The position numbers and the translations under genes were made by a program. From Desulfothermus sp964427155 (lineage in GTDB: Bacteria; Desulfobacterota; Desulfovibrionia; Desulfovibrionales; Desulfothermaceae), in the NCBI GenBank assembly GCA_964427155.1, contig CAYRSC010000007.1, forward strand, positions 1 to 46,864: 46,864 nt of DNA, given 5' to 3'. Numbering within the stretch: the first letter of the stretch is position 1; every line of letters begins with the position of its first letter. The notes below the pieces were generated by a model. The model made no database searches. It was not told the origin of the DNA and saw only the letters and a list, made by a program, of their open reading frames with translations. Below, one piece after another: positions 27,536 through 36,328 of the stretch.

Positions 27536-27608
27536 GGGCCTATAGCTCAGTTGGGAGAGCCACCGGCTCATAACCGGAAGGTCCCAGGTTCAAGTCCTGG
27601 TAGGCCCA
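27536..27608 (+). tRNA. tRNA with CAT anticodon, probably tRNA-Met (elongator)
   Basis: The acceptor stem GGGCCTA pairs with TAGGCCC, the D arm is GCTC...GAGC, the anticodon loop is CTCATAA, and the T arm is CCAGG-TTCAAGT-CCTGG. The anticodon is CAT. The acceptor does not show the initiator-type mismatch at the first pair, so this is an elongator tRNA-Met or possibly the tRNA-Ile read after lysidine modification. The outermost anticodon-stem pair is A-A, a mild irregularity. CCA is not encoded. It has its own promoter upstream and a terminator 57 nt downstream. Confidence 0.93.
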
Positions 27609-27664
27609 TTTAATTTAACAGATAGTAGGGTATGACTGAGTTAAAGTTCAATCAAAATTTCTTT

Positions 27665-27709
27665 AAAGGCTTCCTTAAAGCATCTCTTTAAGGAAGCCTT
27701 TTTATTTTT
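27665..27709 (+). terminator. Rho-independent terminator after the tRNA
   Basis: A perfect 16-bp stem (AAAGGCTTCCTTAAAG, 27665-27680, and its complement at 27686-27701) with a 5-nt loop is followed by a T-rich tract. It ends only about 10 nt before the GTG of the nif3-like gene and just before its GAGGA ribosome site. Confidence 0.85.
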
Positions 27710-27718
27710 GAGGAATCT

Positions 27719-28522
27719 GTGCAGGTTGAAAGACTCATCTCTTATATTGAAGAAACCGCCAATCCCGGACATGCGGCCACATGGGACATAAGTGGAGTCC
27801 ATGTATCAGGAGAGAGACAATGTATTGAGCGGGTGGCGGTGGCCTTAGATCCCATAGAGGAGACTATTGTAAGGGCGTTAGAATGGGATGCCCATTTTAT
27901 CCTCACCCACCATCCCCTTACCCTGGCCCCGAAGATCCCCTCTGGAGATGATTTATATACCAGGATACTACGTCTTCTCTTCAGGTCTGATGTGTGGTTA
28001 TATTGTGCTCATACCAGTTTAGATAGGAATTTAAGTGGGCCTGTTTCCTGGTTTTCTCGTTCCATTGGTCTGGAAGACACCCATCCCCTTGATCCCATTT
28101 CTCCTGGAGATAGGGAATATGGTTTTGGCATTATTGGGGATTTAGCTGTCCCTCTAGAGGGAGAGGTATTTGTTAGAAGGGTGTTGGAGATAGTTGGGAG
28201 AGAAAGATGTCTGGGGGTAGGGGAGGTCCCTGAGCAGGTCTCAAGGGTGGCCTATTGTACAGGGTCGGGAATGGAATTGGGGGGAAGGGCTTTTGAGATG
28301 GGGGCCCAGGTTTTTATATCCGGGGATATAAAATATCATCTTGCCAGGGACATGGAATTAGCGGGCTTTGTCATGGATGTGGGGCATTTTTCCCTGGAAG
28401 AGAAGATGATGGAGGTTTGGGCCAAACAGATTACTAGAGACCTTAAGGGAGAAGGGATTGAGGTGAGGTTTTTCCCTGGAAGGGATCCCCTGGCCATAAT
28501 TGAGAGAGATACCACTGGATAG
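27719..28522 (+). CDS. Nif3-like dinuclear metal centre protein (YbgI/GTP cyclohydrolase I type 2 homolog family)
   Basis: The 267-residue protein has the family metal-binding residues: HFILTHHPLTL (H64, H65), YCAHTSLDRNLSG (H98, D102) and a C-terminal DVGHFSLEEKM (H and E). GMELGGRAFEMGAQVFISGDIKYH is also typical. Family members form toroidal hexamers; the enzymatic role is unsettled. The start is GTG 27719 with GAGGA 5 nt upstream. It is the first gene of a rightward operon with a zinc-ribbon coiled-coil gene, ispDF and cysS. Nif3-like and this zinc-ribbon gene are often neighbours in bacteria. Confidence 0.9.
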   Translation: MQVERLISYIEETANPGHAATWDISGVHVSGERQCIERVAVALDPIEETIVRALEWDAHFILTHHPLTLAPKIPSGDDLYTRILRLLFRSDVWLYCAHTSLDRNLSGPVSWFSRSIGLEDTHPLDPISPGDREYGFGIIGDLAVPLEGEVFVRRVLEIVGRERCLGVGEVPEQVSRVAYCTGSGMELGGRAFEMGAQVFISGDIKYHLARDMELAGFVMDVGHFSLEEKMMEVWAKQITRDLKGEGIEVRFFPGRDPLAIIERDTTG

Positions 28523-28649
28523 AGATGCTCAATGACCCATGAGAGAGGGATGGTGTAAGTTGGCGCTATATAGGGGATAGGGTCCATGCCTTATACATTG
28601 AGAGATAGAAGAGCAATAGGGATAAAATTTTAAGGAGGAGGTGCATACC

Positions 28650-29375
28650 TTGAGTTATATAAAACAAATAGAGAGTCTTATTGTGCTTCAGGACATTGAC
28701 AAGGAGATGGGGATGCTTCACAGCCGGTTGGAGAATTCTCCAAAGGAGGTAAGTGCCCTTAGAGAAAAGCTGGAGATCCAGACCAATCAGCGTTCAGAGG
28801 TAGAGGAAAAGCTGGAGATGTTAAAGGAGCAGGACAAAAAGCTCTCCAGGGAGATAGAGGATGATCTGGCCAAGTTGAAGAAGAGCAAGAATAAGCTCAT
28901 GCTTGTGGAAAACAGTAAGGAATATCACGCCATTATGAGGGAGATTGACACACTGGAAAAGAATAACAGACTCAGGGAGGAGGAAAAACTCACCCTTCAG
29001 GAGGAGCTGGAGACACAGCAGCGTCTCCTAGAGGCCCTGGATCAGGAAATCTCGCGTATAAGGGAAGAGTTGGAGGAAAAGAGCAAGACCCTGGATAAGA
29101 TTATTGAAAATTCTAAAAGGAGATTAAAGGAACTTTCTGTAAAGAGAGAAGAGCTTGCCGGGCAGATACCAAAACCCATCCTCAACAGGTATGAATTTAT
29201 AAGGTCCAGGCTCCCTGGTCCTGTTATAGTACCAGTGGAGAACAGTATATGTACAGGGTGTAACATAAGTATCCCTCCTCAGACCTTTATAGAACTTCAA
29301 AAAGGTCTTCAGATCCTGAGCTGTCCCAATTGTCAGAGGCTCATATACTGGAAGAACCACTTTGAGGTGGAATAG
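28650..29375 (+). CDS. Coiled-coil protein with C-terminal C4-type zinc ribbon
   Basis: The protein is a long heptad-like coiled coil (about residues 30-180, rich in E, K, L and R), ending in a zinc ribbon with CTGCNISIPP and SCPNCQRLIYW. This is the CT398-like / DUF164-type family seen beside nif3-like genes; it may bind nucleic acid or a protein complex, but its function is not established. I start at TTG 28650, since GGAGGTG (28637-28643) lies 6 nt upstream of it, rather than at the GTG at 28641 inside that ribosome site. It ends 9 nt before ispDF. Confidence 0.85.
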   Translation: MSYIKQIESLIVLQDIDKEMGMLHSRLENSPKEVSALREKLEIQTNQRSEVEEKLEMLKEQDKKLSREIEDDLAKLKKSKNKLMLVENSKEYHAIMREIDTLEKNNRLREEEKLTLQEELETQQRLLEALDQEISRIREELEEKSKTLDKIIENSKRRLKELSVKREELAGQIPKPILNRYEFIRSRLPGPVIVPVENSICTGCNISIPPQTFIELQKGLQILSCPNCQRLIYWKNHFEVE

Positions 29376-29384
29376 CCTATCTCC

Positions 29385-30575
29385 ATGAATACGTGGGTAA
29401 TCTTATTGGCGGCAGGTGCAGGGAGGCGTCTTGAAGGTTATATTGGCACGAGAAAGCAGTTTTTTAACTTCAGGGGGCGACCCCTCTTCTGGCACAGTGC
29501 GCTAAACTTTTCCCGTATCCCCACCATAGATGGAATGGTCTTTGTGCTCCCTCCAGGGGAGGTAGAGGAGTGGAGCAGGAAGATAGATTCTTTGTGTGAT
29601 AGGGACTGTTTTTTGCTTCCCTACAAGGTGATTGGGGGTGGTGAGGAGAGACAGGATTCAGTACGAAAGGGCCTTGAGGCCCTTCCCCGGGAGTGTACCC
29701 ATGTACTGGTCCATGATGCGGTGAGGATATTTGTGAAGCCCTTGCTTATAAGACAGGTGATGGATGCCCTGGAGCAGGGAAAGAGTGCCGTGGTACCGGT
29801 GGTGCCTGTGACAGATACCATAAAGCAGGTGGGAGTGAGGGGAGTGTGTACATTAAAAAGGGATGAACTCAGGGCGGTCCAGACACCTCAGGGATTTGAG
29901 GTGGCATGTCTTAGACAGGCCCATAAACTTGCCCTGGAGAGGGGTATTGTGGGGAGTGATGACTCCTCGCTGGTGGAGGAGATGGGAATAGAGGTGGCCC
30001 TGGTTGAGGGGGATGTGGAAAATGTCAAGATTACCCATGGGAGGGATATAGAGGTGCTCAGGGAGGATGTTAGCTGGACAGTGCCCTCTATAGGATTTGG
30101 ATATGATGTCCATAGATATGCCCCTCCAGGTGAGGGCAAAGAGATGAGATTGGGGGGGGTTTTGATCCCCTCTGCCCCTGGAATTATGGCCCATTCAGAT
30201 GGGGATGTGGTGGTACACTCCCTTATGGATGCGATTTTGGGATGCCTGGGAAAGGGAGATATTGGAGAGATGTTCCCAGACAATGACCCTGAATATGAGG
30301 ATATAAACAGCATGATACTCCTCTCTGAGGTCCTGGATATTGCCGCAAAAGAGGGCCTTGAGATATGCCATGTGGATGTTACCATTGTGTGTGAGGTGCC
30401 CCGCCTTTCCCCATACAGGTCCCAGATAAGAAAGAATATAGCAAGGATTATGAATCTTTCACCAGATAGTGTAAATATAAAGGCCACCACAGAGGAGGGC
30501 ATGGGATTTACTGGGGAGAGACTGGGCATAAAGGTCTATTGTGTGGTGGTGGCCCGGAGATCTCTGCGCCTTTAA
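29385..30575 (+). CDS. ispDF: Bifunctional IspD/IspF isoprenoid enzyme
   Basis: The 396-residue fusion has IspD first (AAGAGRRL...RKQF, VLVHDAVRIFV, RAVQTPQGF), covering about residues 1-225. IspF follows from about 235 (GFGYDVHRY with zinc ligands D241 and H243, AHSDGDVVVHSL with H278, and KATTEEGMGFTG at the end). IspD makes CDP-methylerythritol and IspF makes the cyclic 2,4-diphosphate in the MEP pathway of isoprenoid precursors. The fusion skips the intervening step (IspE), which must be encoded elsewhere. It sits 9 nt after the zinc-ribbon gene and 16 nt before cysS, a common cysS/ispDF pairing. Confidence 0.96.
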   Translation: MNTWVILLAAGAGRRLEGYIGTRKQFFNFRGRPLFWHSALNFSRIPTIDGMVFVLPPGEVEEWSRKIDSLCDRDCFLLPYKVIGGGEERQDSVRKGLEALPRECTHVLVHDAVRIFVKPLLIRQVMDALEQGKSAVVPVVPVTDTIKQVGVRGVCTLKRDELRAVQTPQGFEVACLRQAHKLALERGIVGSDDSSLVEEMGIEVALVEGDVENVKITHGRDIEVLREDVSWTVPSIGFGYDVHRYAPPGEGKEMRLGGVLIPSAPGIMAHSDGDVVVHSLMDAILGCLGKGDIGEMFPDNDPEYEDINSMILLSEVLDIAAKEGLEICHVDVTIVCEVPRLSPYRSQIRKNIARIMNLSPDSVNIKATTEEGMGFTGERLGIKVYCVVVARRSLRL

Positions 30576-30591
30576 TTAAGGGAGTTTTGTT

Positions 30592-32049
30592 ATGTGGCTG
30601 TATAATAGTTTTACAGGGAAGAAAGAGAGGTTTGTTCCCAGGGAGCCTGGCAAGGTCTATATGTATGTGTGTGGAATTACGGCCTATGACCTGTGTCATA
30701 TTGGACATGCCAGGGCCGCTGTGGTCTTTGATGTCCTCTATCGTTTCTTAAGGTATCAGGGATATGATGTGATATTTGTGCGTAATTTTACAGACATTGA
30801 CGACAAGATAATAAATAGGGCAAGGGAAAAGGGACTATCCTGGCAGGAGGTAGCAGAGAGATATATTGAGGCCTTTTATGAAGACATGGACAAGCTGGAT
30901 ATCCTTAGGCCCACTTATGAGCCCCGCGCCACTGAGCATATAAAAGAGATGCAGGAGATCATTTCCACTCTAATAGAAAAGGGATATGCCTATCCCACCC
31001 CTAAGGGGGATGTATATTTCAGGGTGAGGGCATTTAAGGACTATGGAAGATTATCAGGCAGGGATATAGAGGAGTTAAAGGCAGGGGTGCGGGTAGAGGT
31101 GGAGGAAGACAAGGAAGATCCCCTGGACTTTGCCCTGTGGAAGGCCTCTAGACCACCTGAGCCGTGGTGGGAGAGTCCTTGGGGAAAAGGCAGACCTGGG
31201 TGGCATATTGAATGTTCTGCCATGAGTGAGAAGTATCTGGGACTTCCTCTGGACATCCATGGAGGGGGACAGGACCTTATATTTCCTCATCACGAGAATG
31301 AACGCGCCCAGAGCGTTGCCGCCAGGGGGGTGGAGTTTGTAAGATACTGGGTTCACAATGGGTTTGTCCAGGTGAATGGAGAGAAGATGTCCAAGTCTCT
31401 GGGAAACTTTGTGACCTTGAGGGATATTTACAGGGAATTTTTGCCAGAGGTCCTAAGGTTCTTCCTCCTCACCAAGCACTATCGTACCCCTCTGGATTTT
31501 TCATTTGATGCCCTGAGGGATGCAGAAAAGGGGCTTAAGCGGATATATGAGACCAGGATGGCTATTACCAAGGGCCTTTCCTCTTCTCCTAGGGCCAATG
31601 GACCTGGGGATGGGAAGATAGAGAGAAGGGTGGAGGAGGCCTGTGAGAAGTGGAAGGCATCCCTTGCAGATGACCTTAATACTGCAAGGGCACTTGGAGA
31701 TGTATTTACTATGGTGAAGCTGGCCAATCGGATATTACAGGATAAGGGCTTGAGAAGAAGTAGAGAGGGGGCAGTGCTTCTCGAGAGGTTGCAGGACGCC
31801 ATAAAAGAGGCAGGAGAGGTGCTTGGTGCCTTCTGGCGAGAGCCCCAGGAGTTTTTAAAAGGGCTAAAGGGGTTTAAGCTCAAAAAGTTGGGAGTGGAGG
31901 TGGAGGAGATAGAGAGGGCCATTTATGAGAGGCAGCAGGCAAGAAGGGAAAAAGACTTTAAACGGGCTGATGAGATAAGGGATGATCTGTTCAAAAAGGG
32001 GATTGTATTAAAAGATACCCCTGATGGATGTATATGGGATGTGGAGTAG
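30592..32049 (+). CDS. cysS: Cysteinyl-tRNA synthetase
   Basis: The 485-residue class I synthetase has the HIGH motif (36-39), a zinc-binding Cys27 just before it (VCGITAYDLC), WHIECSAMS and GGGQDLIFPHHENERAQS with further zinc ligands, and the KMSKSLGN loop. The C-terminal helical anticodon region ends in a DALR-like domain (RREKDFKRADEIRDDL). It attaches cysteine to tRNA-Cys. It is the fourth gene of the nif3-like operon, and the aminotransferase gene follows within a few bases. Confidence 0.97.
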   Translation: MWLYNSFTGKKERFVPREPGKVYMYVCGITAYDLCHIGHARAAVVFDVLYRFLRYQGYDVIFVRNFTDIDDKIINRAREKGLSWQEVAERYIEAFYEDMDKLDILRPTYEPRATEHIKEMQEIISTLIEKGYAYPTPKGDVYFRVRAFKDYGRLSGRDIEELKAGVRVEVEEDKEDPLDFALWKASRPPEPWWESPWGKGRPGWHIECSAMSEKYLGLPLDIHGGGQDLIFPHHENERAQSVAARGVEFVRYWVHNGFVQVNGEKMSKSLGNFVTLRDIYREFLPEVLRFFLLTKHYRTPLDFSFDALRDAEKGLKRIYETRMAITKGLSSSPRANGPGDGKIERRVEEACEKWKASLADDLNTARALGDVFTMVKLANRILQDKGLRRSREGAVLLERLQDAIKEAGEVLGAFWREPQEFLKGLKGFKLKKLGVEVEEIERAIYERQQARREKDFKRADEIRDDLFKKGIVLKDTPDGCIWDVE

Positions 32050-32053
32050 AGAT

Positions 32054-33199
32054 ATGGGACTATGTAAAAAGATACAGCAGATTAAACCCTTTATGGTCAT
32101 GGAGGTCCTGGAAGCGGCTCAAGAGCTGGAGGCAAAGGGGATAGATGTAATCCATCTGGAGGTAGGGGAACCAGATTTTGATACTCCCAGGTGTGTTAAG
32201 AGGGCGGCCCAGGAGGCAATAGAAGCGGGATATACCAAATATACCCATAGCCTTGGCCTGCTGGAACTCAGGGAGGCAATATGTGAAGACTACTGGAAGA
32301 ACTATGGGGTGGAGATATCTCCCAGTCAGATAATCGTTACCTCGGGGACCTCCCCTGCCATGGTACTGTGCTTTGGGGCCCTGCTGGATGAAGGGGATGA
32401 GGTTATTGTCTCAGACCCTGGTTATGCCTGTTATGAGACCTTTATAAGGTTTTGTGGGGGTATCCCCCGCAGGGTAGAGGTTTTTGAAGATGACGGTTTT
32501 CAATATCCTATTTCCAGTATAAAAAAGGCGGTGGGTCCCAAGACAAAGGCCATACTCATAAATTCCCCTGCCAATCCCACAGGGAATGTGCTCTCCAGAG
32601 AGCGAATGGAAGAGATTGCAGACCTTGGAATCTACGTGGTCTCAGATGAGATATACCACGGACTGGTATATGAGGGGAAGGAACACTCTATCCTGGAATT
32701 TACAGATAGGGCTTTTGTCCTAAATGGTTTTTCAAAAAAATACGCAATGACCGGGTGGAGACTTGGATACCTTATTGCACCTAGGGATTTTGTGCGTTGC
32801 ATCCAGAGCTTGGCCCAGAATCTCTTTATCTGTGCATCTTCTATTGCACAATATGCAGGGATTGCCGCCATAAAAGAGGCGGAAGGGGACGTGGCAGAGA
32901 TGCGCAGGATATATAATGAGCGGCGCAGATATATGCTCTCCCGTTTAAAAGGCATGGGGTTTGGCATAGGGGTAGAACCCACTGGTGCGTTTTATATCCT
33001 GGCAAATGCCAGGGGATTTACCTCAGATTCCTATGGATTTGCCTTTGAGGTATTAAAACATGCCCACATTGGGGTAACTCCAGGGATAGATTTTGGGAAA
33101 AATGCAGAGGGTTATATTCGTTTTTCCTACGCAAATTCCCTTGAGAATATAAAAGAGGCCATGGATAGATTAGAGGTATTTCTCTCAAACAGGGGTTAA
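32054..33199 (+). CDS. PLP-dependent aminotransferase, class I/II
   Basis: The protein (about 381 residues) has the fold-type I pattern. HLEVGEPDFDTP is at the N-terminus, SGTSPAMVLC binds cofactor phosphate, INSPANPTGNVLSRE and VVSDEIYHGLVYEG hold the Asp/Tyr pair, and NGFSKKYAMTGWRLGYLIAP contains the Schiff-base Lys. It resembles aspartate/aromatic aminotransferases of the AspC/PatA group; substrate preference is not certain. I start at ATG 32054, just after the cysS stop with GGAG upstream; the longer in-frame start at 32024 lies inside cysS. DUF1992 follows after 1 nt. Confidence 0.88.
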   Translation: MGLCKKIQQIKPFMVMEVLEAAQELEAKGIDVIHLEVGEPDFDTPRCVKRAAQEAIEAGYTKYTHSLGLLELREAICEDYWKNYGVEISPSQIIVTSGTSPAMVLCFGALLDEGDEVIVSDPGYACYETFIRFCGGIPRRVEVFEDDGFQYPISSIKKAVGPKTKAILINSPANPTGNVLSRERMEEIADLGIYVVSDEIYHGLVYEGKEHSILEFTDRAFVLNGFSKKYAMTGWRLGYLIAPRDFVRCIQSLAQNLFICASSIAQYAGIAAIKEAEGDVAEMRRIYNERRRYMLSRLKGMGFGIGVEPTGAFYILANARGFTSDSYGFAFEVLKHAHIGVTPGIDFGKNAEGYIRFSYANSLENIKEAMDRLEVFLSNRG

Positions 33200-33200
33200 T

Positions 33201-33593
33201 ATGTCAGAGGATTATCTTTCTGCCTTTACCTGGATTGCAGAGAAGAGGATACAGGAGGCCATGGAGCAGGGAGAGTTTAATGACCTTCCAGGCAAGGGAA
33301 GACCCCTTGAACTGGATGATGATTCCCATATCCCTCCAGAGTATCGTCTGGCTTACAGGATATTAAAAAATGCAGGATATACCCACCCGGAGATAGAGGA
33401 GAGAAGAGAGATAGAAAATATCCAGTCTATGCTCTCCTCCTGCAGGGATGAACAGGAGGTCTATAAAAAGGTCCAGAAGCTAAACCTCCTCATTGCCAGG
33501 ATAAATGCCCGCCGTGAACGTCCCGTATATCTTGAGCTTGATGAGATTTATTATAAGAAGGTGGTAGAGAGGATAAAGGTAAAATCCAGATAG
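33201..33593 (+). CDS. DUF1992 (DnaJ-homolog subfamily C member 28-like) protein
   Basis: The 130-residue protein has AEKRIQEAMEQGEFNDLPGKGRPLELDDD, then IPPEYRLAYRILKNAGYTHPEI. This is the DUF1992 signature, named from human DNAJC28 although no J domain is present here. It is mostly helical and probably cytoplasmic; its function is unknown. It is the last gene of the rightward operon, directly followed by the cobalamin riboswitch region. Confidence 0.85.
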   Translation: MSEDYLSAFTWIAEKRIQEAMEQGEFNDLPGKGRPLELDDDSHIPPEYRLAYRILKNAGYTHPEIEERREIENIQSMLSSCRDEQEVYKKVQKLNLLIARINARRERPVYLELDEIYYKKVVERIKVKSR

Positions 33594-33702
33594 GGGGAGG
33601 GGGCTTTGGGTGATATTTTTAAGCCACACCTCCTTGACGGGCAGTTTTTTTGGGTTTAAAGAGAAGAGGTCTCTCTTGTTTATTCATTAAAACCATTGCC
33701 AT

Positions 33703-33880
33703 ATTCAGGTGCCAGAGGGGCTTAAAAGGGAACTTCCGTGAAAATCGGAGGCGGGCCCGCCGCTGTAACCGGGGACGAAAGCTGCAAAATGCCACTTCGG
33801 CCTTTAAGGAGTCTCCTGAGCTATGCCGGGGGAAGGCGCAGCAACTAGGAAGATCCGGGAGCCAGAAGACCTGCCTGAAT
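33703..33880 (+). ncRNA. Cobalamin (B12) riboswitch
   Basis: All conserved blocks occur in order: GGGAA with GTGAAAATCGG (33728-33748), CCGCTGTAACCGG (33739-33772 region), GCCACT (33791-33796), GGAAGGC (33831-33837), and the B12 box GCCAGAAGACCTGCC (33861-33875). Flanking CAGG and CCTG can close the outer stem. It senses adenosylcobalamin or a related form and would reduce expression of the downstream genes when B12 is plentiful. It sits 23-90 nt upstream of an ABC transporter gene, with a terminator between. Confidence 0.95.
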
Positions 33881-33915
33881 ATGTGGGTGCTGGAGAGGTG
33901 GGGAAGAAAACGGGC

Positions 33916-33951
33916 AATCCCCAGTTCAGTGGATGGACTGGGGATTTTTTT
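33916..33951 (+). terminator. Terminator hairpin acting as riboswitch expression platform
   Basis: AATCCCCAGTTC (33916-33927) pairs with 33935-33946 around a 7-nt loop; the stem has 12 pairs, one of them G-T. A run of T to 33951 follows. It ends 17 nt before the ATG of the ABC ATPase gene and after the B12 box, so ligand-bound RNA would terminate transcription of the ABC-Ton operon. Confidence 0.82.
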
Positions 33952-33967
33952 ATAGGGAGCCAGGTAG

Positions 33968-34816
33968 ATGAGGGAGATAGTAATTGAGGTAAAAGATCTG
34001 GAAAAGCGCTACTCCACTACCCATGCCCTCAAGGGCATCAGCTTTCAGGTGGAGAAGGGGGAACTCTTTGGCTACCTTGGTCCAAATGGGGCAGGCAAGA
34101 GTACCACTATTCGGATCCTCACAGGTCTCACCAAAAAGACCTCAGGGGAGGCCATTCTTGCAGGCTATGATATAGAAAGGGATTCCATAGAGGCAAAAAT
34201 GCAATTTGGGCTTGTTATGCAGTATATCAATCTGGATGTGGAGCTTTCTATCTGGGAAAATCTGGATATTCATGGACGCCTCTACAATATGGATAGGGCA
34301 GAGAGGAGGAGGAAGATACAGGAGGTGTTGGACTATGTGGACCTGCTGGACCGAAAGGACACGTTGGTGAGGGAGCTATCAGGGGGGATGAGGCGCAGGG
34401 TCATGATTGCCAGGGCCCTGCTTCATTCTCCCTCTATTCTCTTTTTAGATGAGCCAACTGTTGGGCTGGATGCAAATATTCGTAGGCGTCTGTGGGCCCT
34501 TATAAAGAAGATACAGGAGGAAGGGACCACCATATTCTTGACCACCCATTATATTGAAGAGGCAGAATTTCTCGCAGAGAGGGTGGCCTTTCTGGATGAG
34601 GGAAGGATACTTACCATAGATACCCCATCAAATCTTATAGCGCAAACAGGGAACTGGGCAGTGGATTTTCTGGAGAGGGATACCCTTCGCACCCTCTATT
34701 TTAAGAGCAGGGAAGATGCCCAGGCATATATCCTTTCTCAGGAAGGGAGTTTTAGTCTCAGGAGGGTAAATTTAGAAGATACCTTTTTAAAACTTACAGG
34801 GAAAAAGGTGCAATAA
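33968..34816 (+). CDS. ABC transporter ATP-binding protein (DrrA/CcmA-like, ABC-2 type)
   Basis: The 282-residue protein has Walker A GPNGAGKST (38-46), signature LSGGMRRRVMIARALL, Walker B ILFLDEPTVGLD and switch His in TTHYIEEAE. The C-terminal regulatory segment is typical of ATPases paired with ABC-2 permeases, which are usually exporters. It follows the riboswitch terminator by 17 nt with a GGGAG ribosome site, so B12 should control it. Its stop overlaps the permease start by one base. No cobalamin-specific motif shows; a role in B12 handling comes only from the riboswitch. Confidence 0.93.
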   Translation: MREIVIEVKDLEKRYSTTHALKGISFQVEKGELFGYLGPNGAGKSTTIRILTGLTKKTSGEAILAGYDIERDSIEAKMQFGLVMQYINLDVELSIWENLDIHGRLYNMDRAERRRKIQEVLDYVDLLDRKDTLVRELSGGMRRRVMIARALLHSPSILFLDEPTVGLDANIRRRLWALIKKIQEEGTTIFLTTHYIEEAEFLAERVAFLDEGRILTIDTPSNLIAQTGNWAVDFLERDTLRTLYFKSREDAQAYILSQEGSFSLRRVNLEDTFLKLTGKKVQ

Positions 34817-35556
34817 TGTTAAATGGGTTCTGGGCGGTATATCTGCGGGAGCTTTTAATATTAAAGAGGAAGATAAAGAGACAGGCCCTGAGTATGAGTG
34901 TCTCTCCCCTGTTATATCTTATTGCCTTTGGATATGCCATGGGAGACAAGGTGGTAATACATGGACATACCTATACGGAATTTTTGATCCCTGGTCTTGT
35001 GGCCATGTCCAGTATGACCTATGCCTTTGGGATCGCAAGTGAGATAAATGTGGCCCGTTTTTACTGGCATATCTTTGAGGAGTTCCAATCTGCGCCCATT
35101 GGGAACTGTGCCTATGTACTGGGAGAGGTGGTGGCCGGGATAACCAGGGCCCTGCTTGGGGTGTTTATCATCCTATCCCTGGGTTATATGTTTCATGTGA
35201 GACTCAATTATCTCAGTCCATATTTCTGGGGAGCCATCCTCTTAAATAGCTTTGTGTTTGCATCCATGGCAGTGGCCTTGGCCATGGTGGTAAAGAATCA
35301 TGCGGACCAGGCCCTGCTCACCAATTTTGTGATTACCCCCATGGCCTTTTTGGGAGGGACCTTTTTCCCTGTGGATAAGCTTCCCCACTGGGCCCAGATA
35401 CTGGTCTATACCCTCCCCATTACCCATGCAACCAGGGCCATCAGGAAGAGCGCCTTTGGGGGGATTCCAGATTACATCTCCTATGTAATACTTGTTGTCA
35501 TTGGCATCATATCCTTTTTTATAGCCATAAGTTGTGTAAATCAGGCAAGGGACTAA
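34816..35556 (+). CDS. ABC-2 type transporter permease
   Basis: The 246-residue protein has about six hydrophobic segments (for example SMSVSPLLYLIAFGYAM, ALLGVFIILSLGYMF, YVILVVIGIISFFIAISCV) and the family string TNFVITPMAFLGGTFFPVDKLPHW. It forms a transporter with the preceding ATPase in the inner membrane. ABC-2 permeases mostly export lipids, drugs or polysaccharides; import of B12 would be atypical. It is the second gene of the B12-controlled operon, with DUF3450 starting 10 nt later. Confidence 0.92.
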   Translation: MLNGFWAVYLRELLILKRKIKRQALSMSVSPLLYLIAFGYAMGDKVVIHGHTYTEFLIPGLVAMSSMTYAFGIASEINVARFYWHIFEEFQSAPIGNCAYVLGEVVAGITRALLGVFIILSLGYMFHVRLNYLSPYFWGAILLNSFVFASMAVALAMVVKNHADQALLTNFVITPMAFLGGTFFPVDKLPHWAQILVYTLPITHATRAIRKSAFGGIPDYISYVILVVIGIISFFIAISCVNQARD

Positions 35557-35566
35557 AGGGGGTGGT

Positions 35567-36328
35567 ATGAGATACTCGGTGATGGTCTTTATTTTGTGTG
35601 TGTTATGGTCGGCTATTTGTTGGGCAAACAAGTTTGTACCTGAGGTGAAAAAACCAGTGCAACAGGCCATAGATATCCAGAAGAGGCTTCAAGAGAAAAA
35701 AGATAGATGGATGCAAGAGAGGCAGAGGCTCCTCCAACAATGTAAAAGGATCTCTGAGGAGATAAAGATATTGGAGTATCAAAATCAGGACCTGAAAAAG
35801 GAGGAGGAGGGCCTCAAGACCTCCATAGATGCCCTCAGGGAAGAGATAAAGAGGGCAGGTGAGATATCCACTGGCATTATGCCCCTTTTATGGGAGATAT
35901 ATCATAGGATGGAGAAGTTTGTGAAACTGGATATGCCTTTTCTAAGACAGGAGAGAAAAGTTCGCCTTGCCCGTTTAAAGGAGCTTCTGGAGGACCCCTC
36001 AGCTTCCCTTTCTGAAAAGTATAGAAGGACCATGGAGGCCCTGTTTGTGGAGGTTAGATATGGGGAAAGTGTGGGGGTGTATCAGGATAGGATAGATCTA
36101 AGTGGCCGAAAGGTGATGGGAACTGTTTTTCGGCTGGGAAGGATAGCCCTGTTCTTTAAATCTCCAGATGGTATGTCCTATGCATTTTTTGACCCTGGAA
36201 AAAGGGTGTGGCAACCCCTTTCCCCCTCCCAGGGTAGGGATATAGCACGGGCCATAGAGATAGCCCGAAAGAGAAGGCCTGCGAGCGTGTTAATGCTTCC
36301 CATAGGAAGGATGGAGAGTGAAAGATGA
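35567..36328 (+). CDS. DUF3450 periplasmic coiled-coil protein of a Ton system
   Basis: The 253-residue protein has a signal peptide (VMVFILCVLWSAICWA), a coiled coil (about residues 30-105) and the DUF3450 C-terminus with LDMPFLRQERKVRL and GRIALFFKSPDGMSYAFFD. DUF3450 proteins accompany a two-ExbB Ton system in marine Vibrio-type and other bacteria and are thought to support energy transfer in the periplasm. It starts 10 nt after the permease and its stop overlaps the next ExbB-type gene as ATGA. Gene order DUF3450, ExbB-long, ExbB, ExbD, TonB, TPR is a recognised set. Confidence 0.88.
   Translation: MRYSVMVFILCVLWSAICWANKFVPEVKKPVQQAIDIQKRLQEKKDRWMQERQRLLQQCKRISEEIKILEYQNQDLKKEEEGLKTSIDALREEIKRAGEISTGIMPLLWEIYHRMEKFVKLDMPFLRQERKVRLARLKELLEDPSASLSEKYRRTMEALFVEVRYGESVGVYQDRIDLSGRKVMGTVFRLGRIALFFKSPDGMSYAFFDPGKRVWQPLSPSQGRDIARAIEIARKRRPASVLMLPIGRMESER

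Noticed and set aside
29888..30529. 213-residue minus-strand open frame
   Set aside because: It is a shadow of ispDF; its composition is Ser/Pro-rich low-sense text and the plus-strand frame has clear catalytic motifs.
33634..33662. TTGACG followed by TAAAGA as the B12 operon promoter
   Set aside because: The -35 is good but the -10 match is weak and the distance to the riboswitch fits only loosely, so I did not list it as a feature.
33650..33955. 101-residue open frame on the plus strand
   Set aside because: It lies across the cobalamin riboswitch and terminator, whose conserved RNA blocks explain the sequence.
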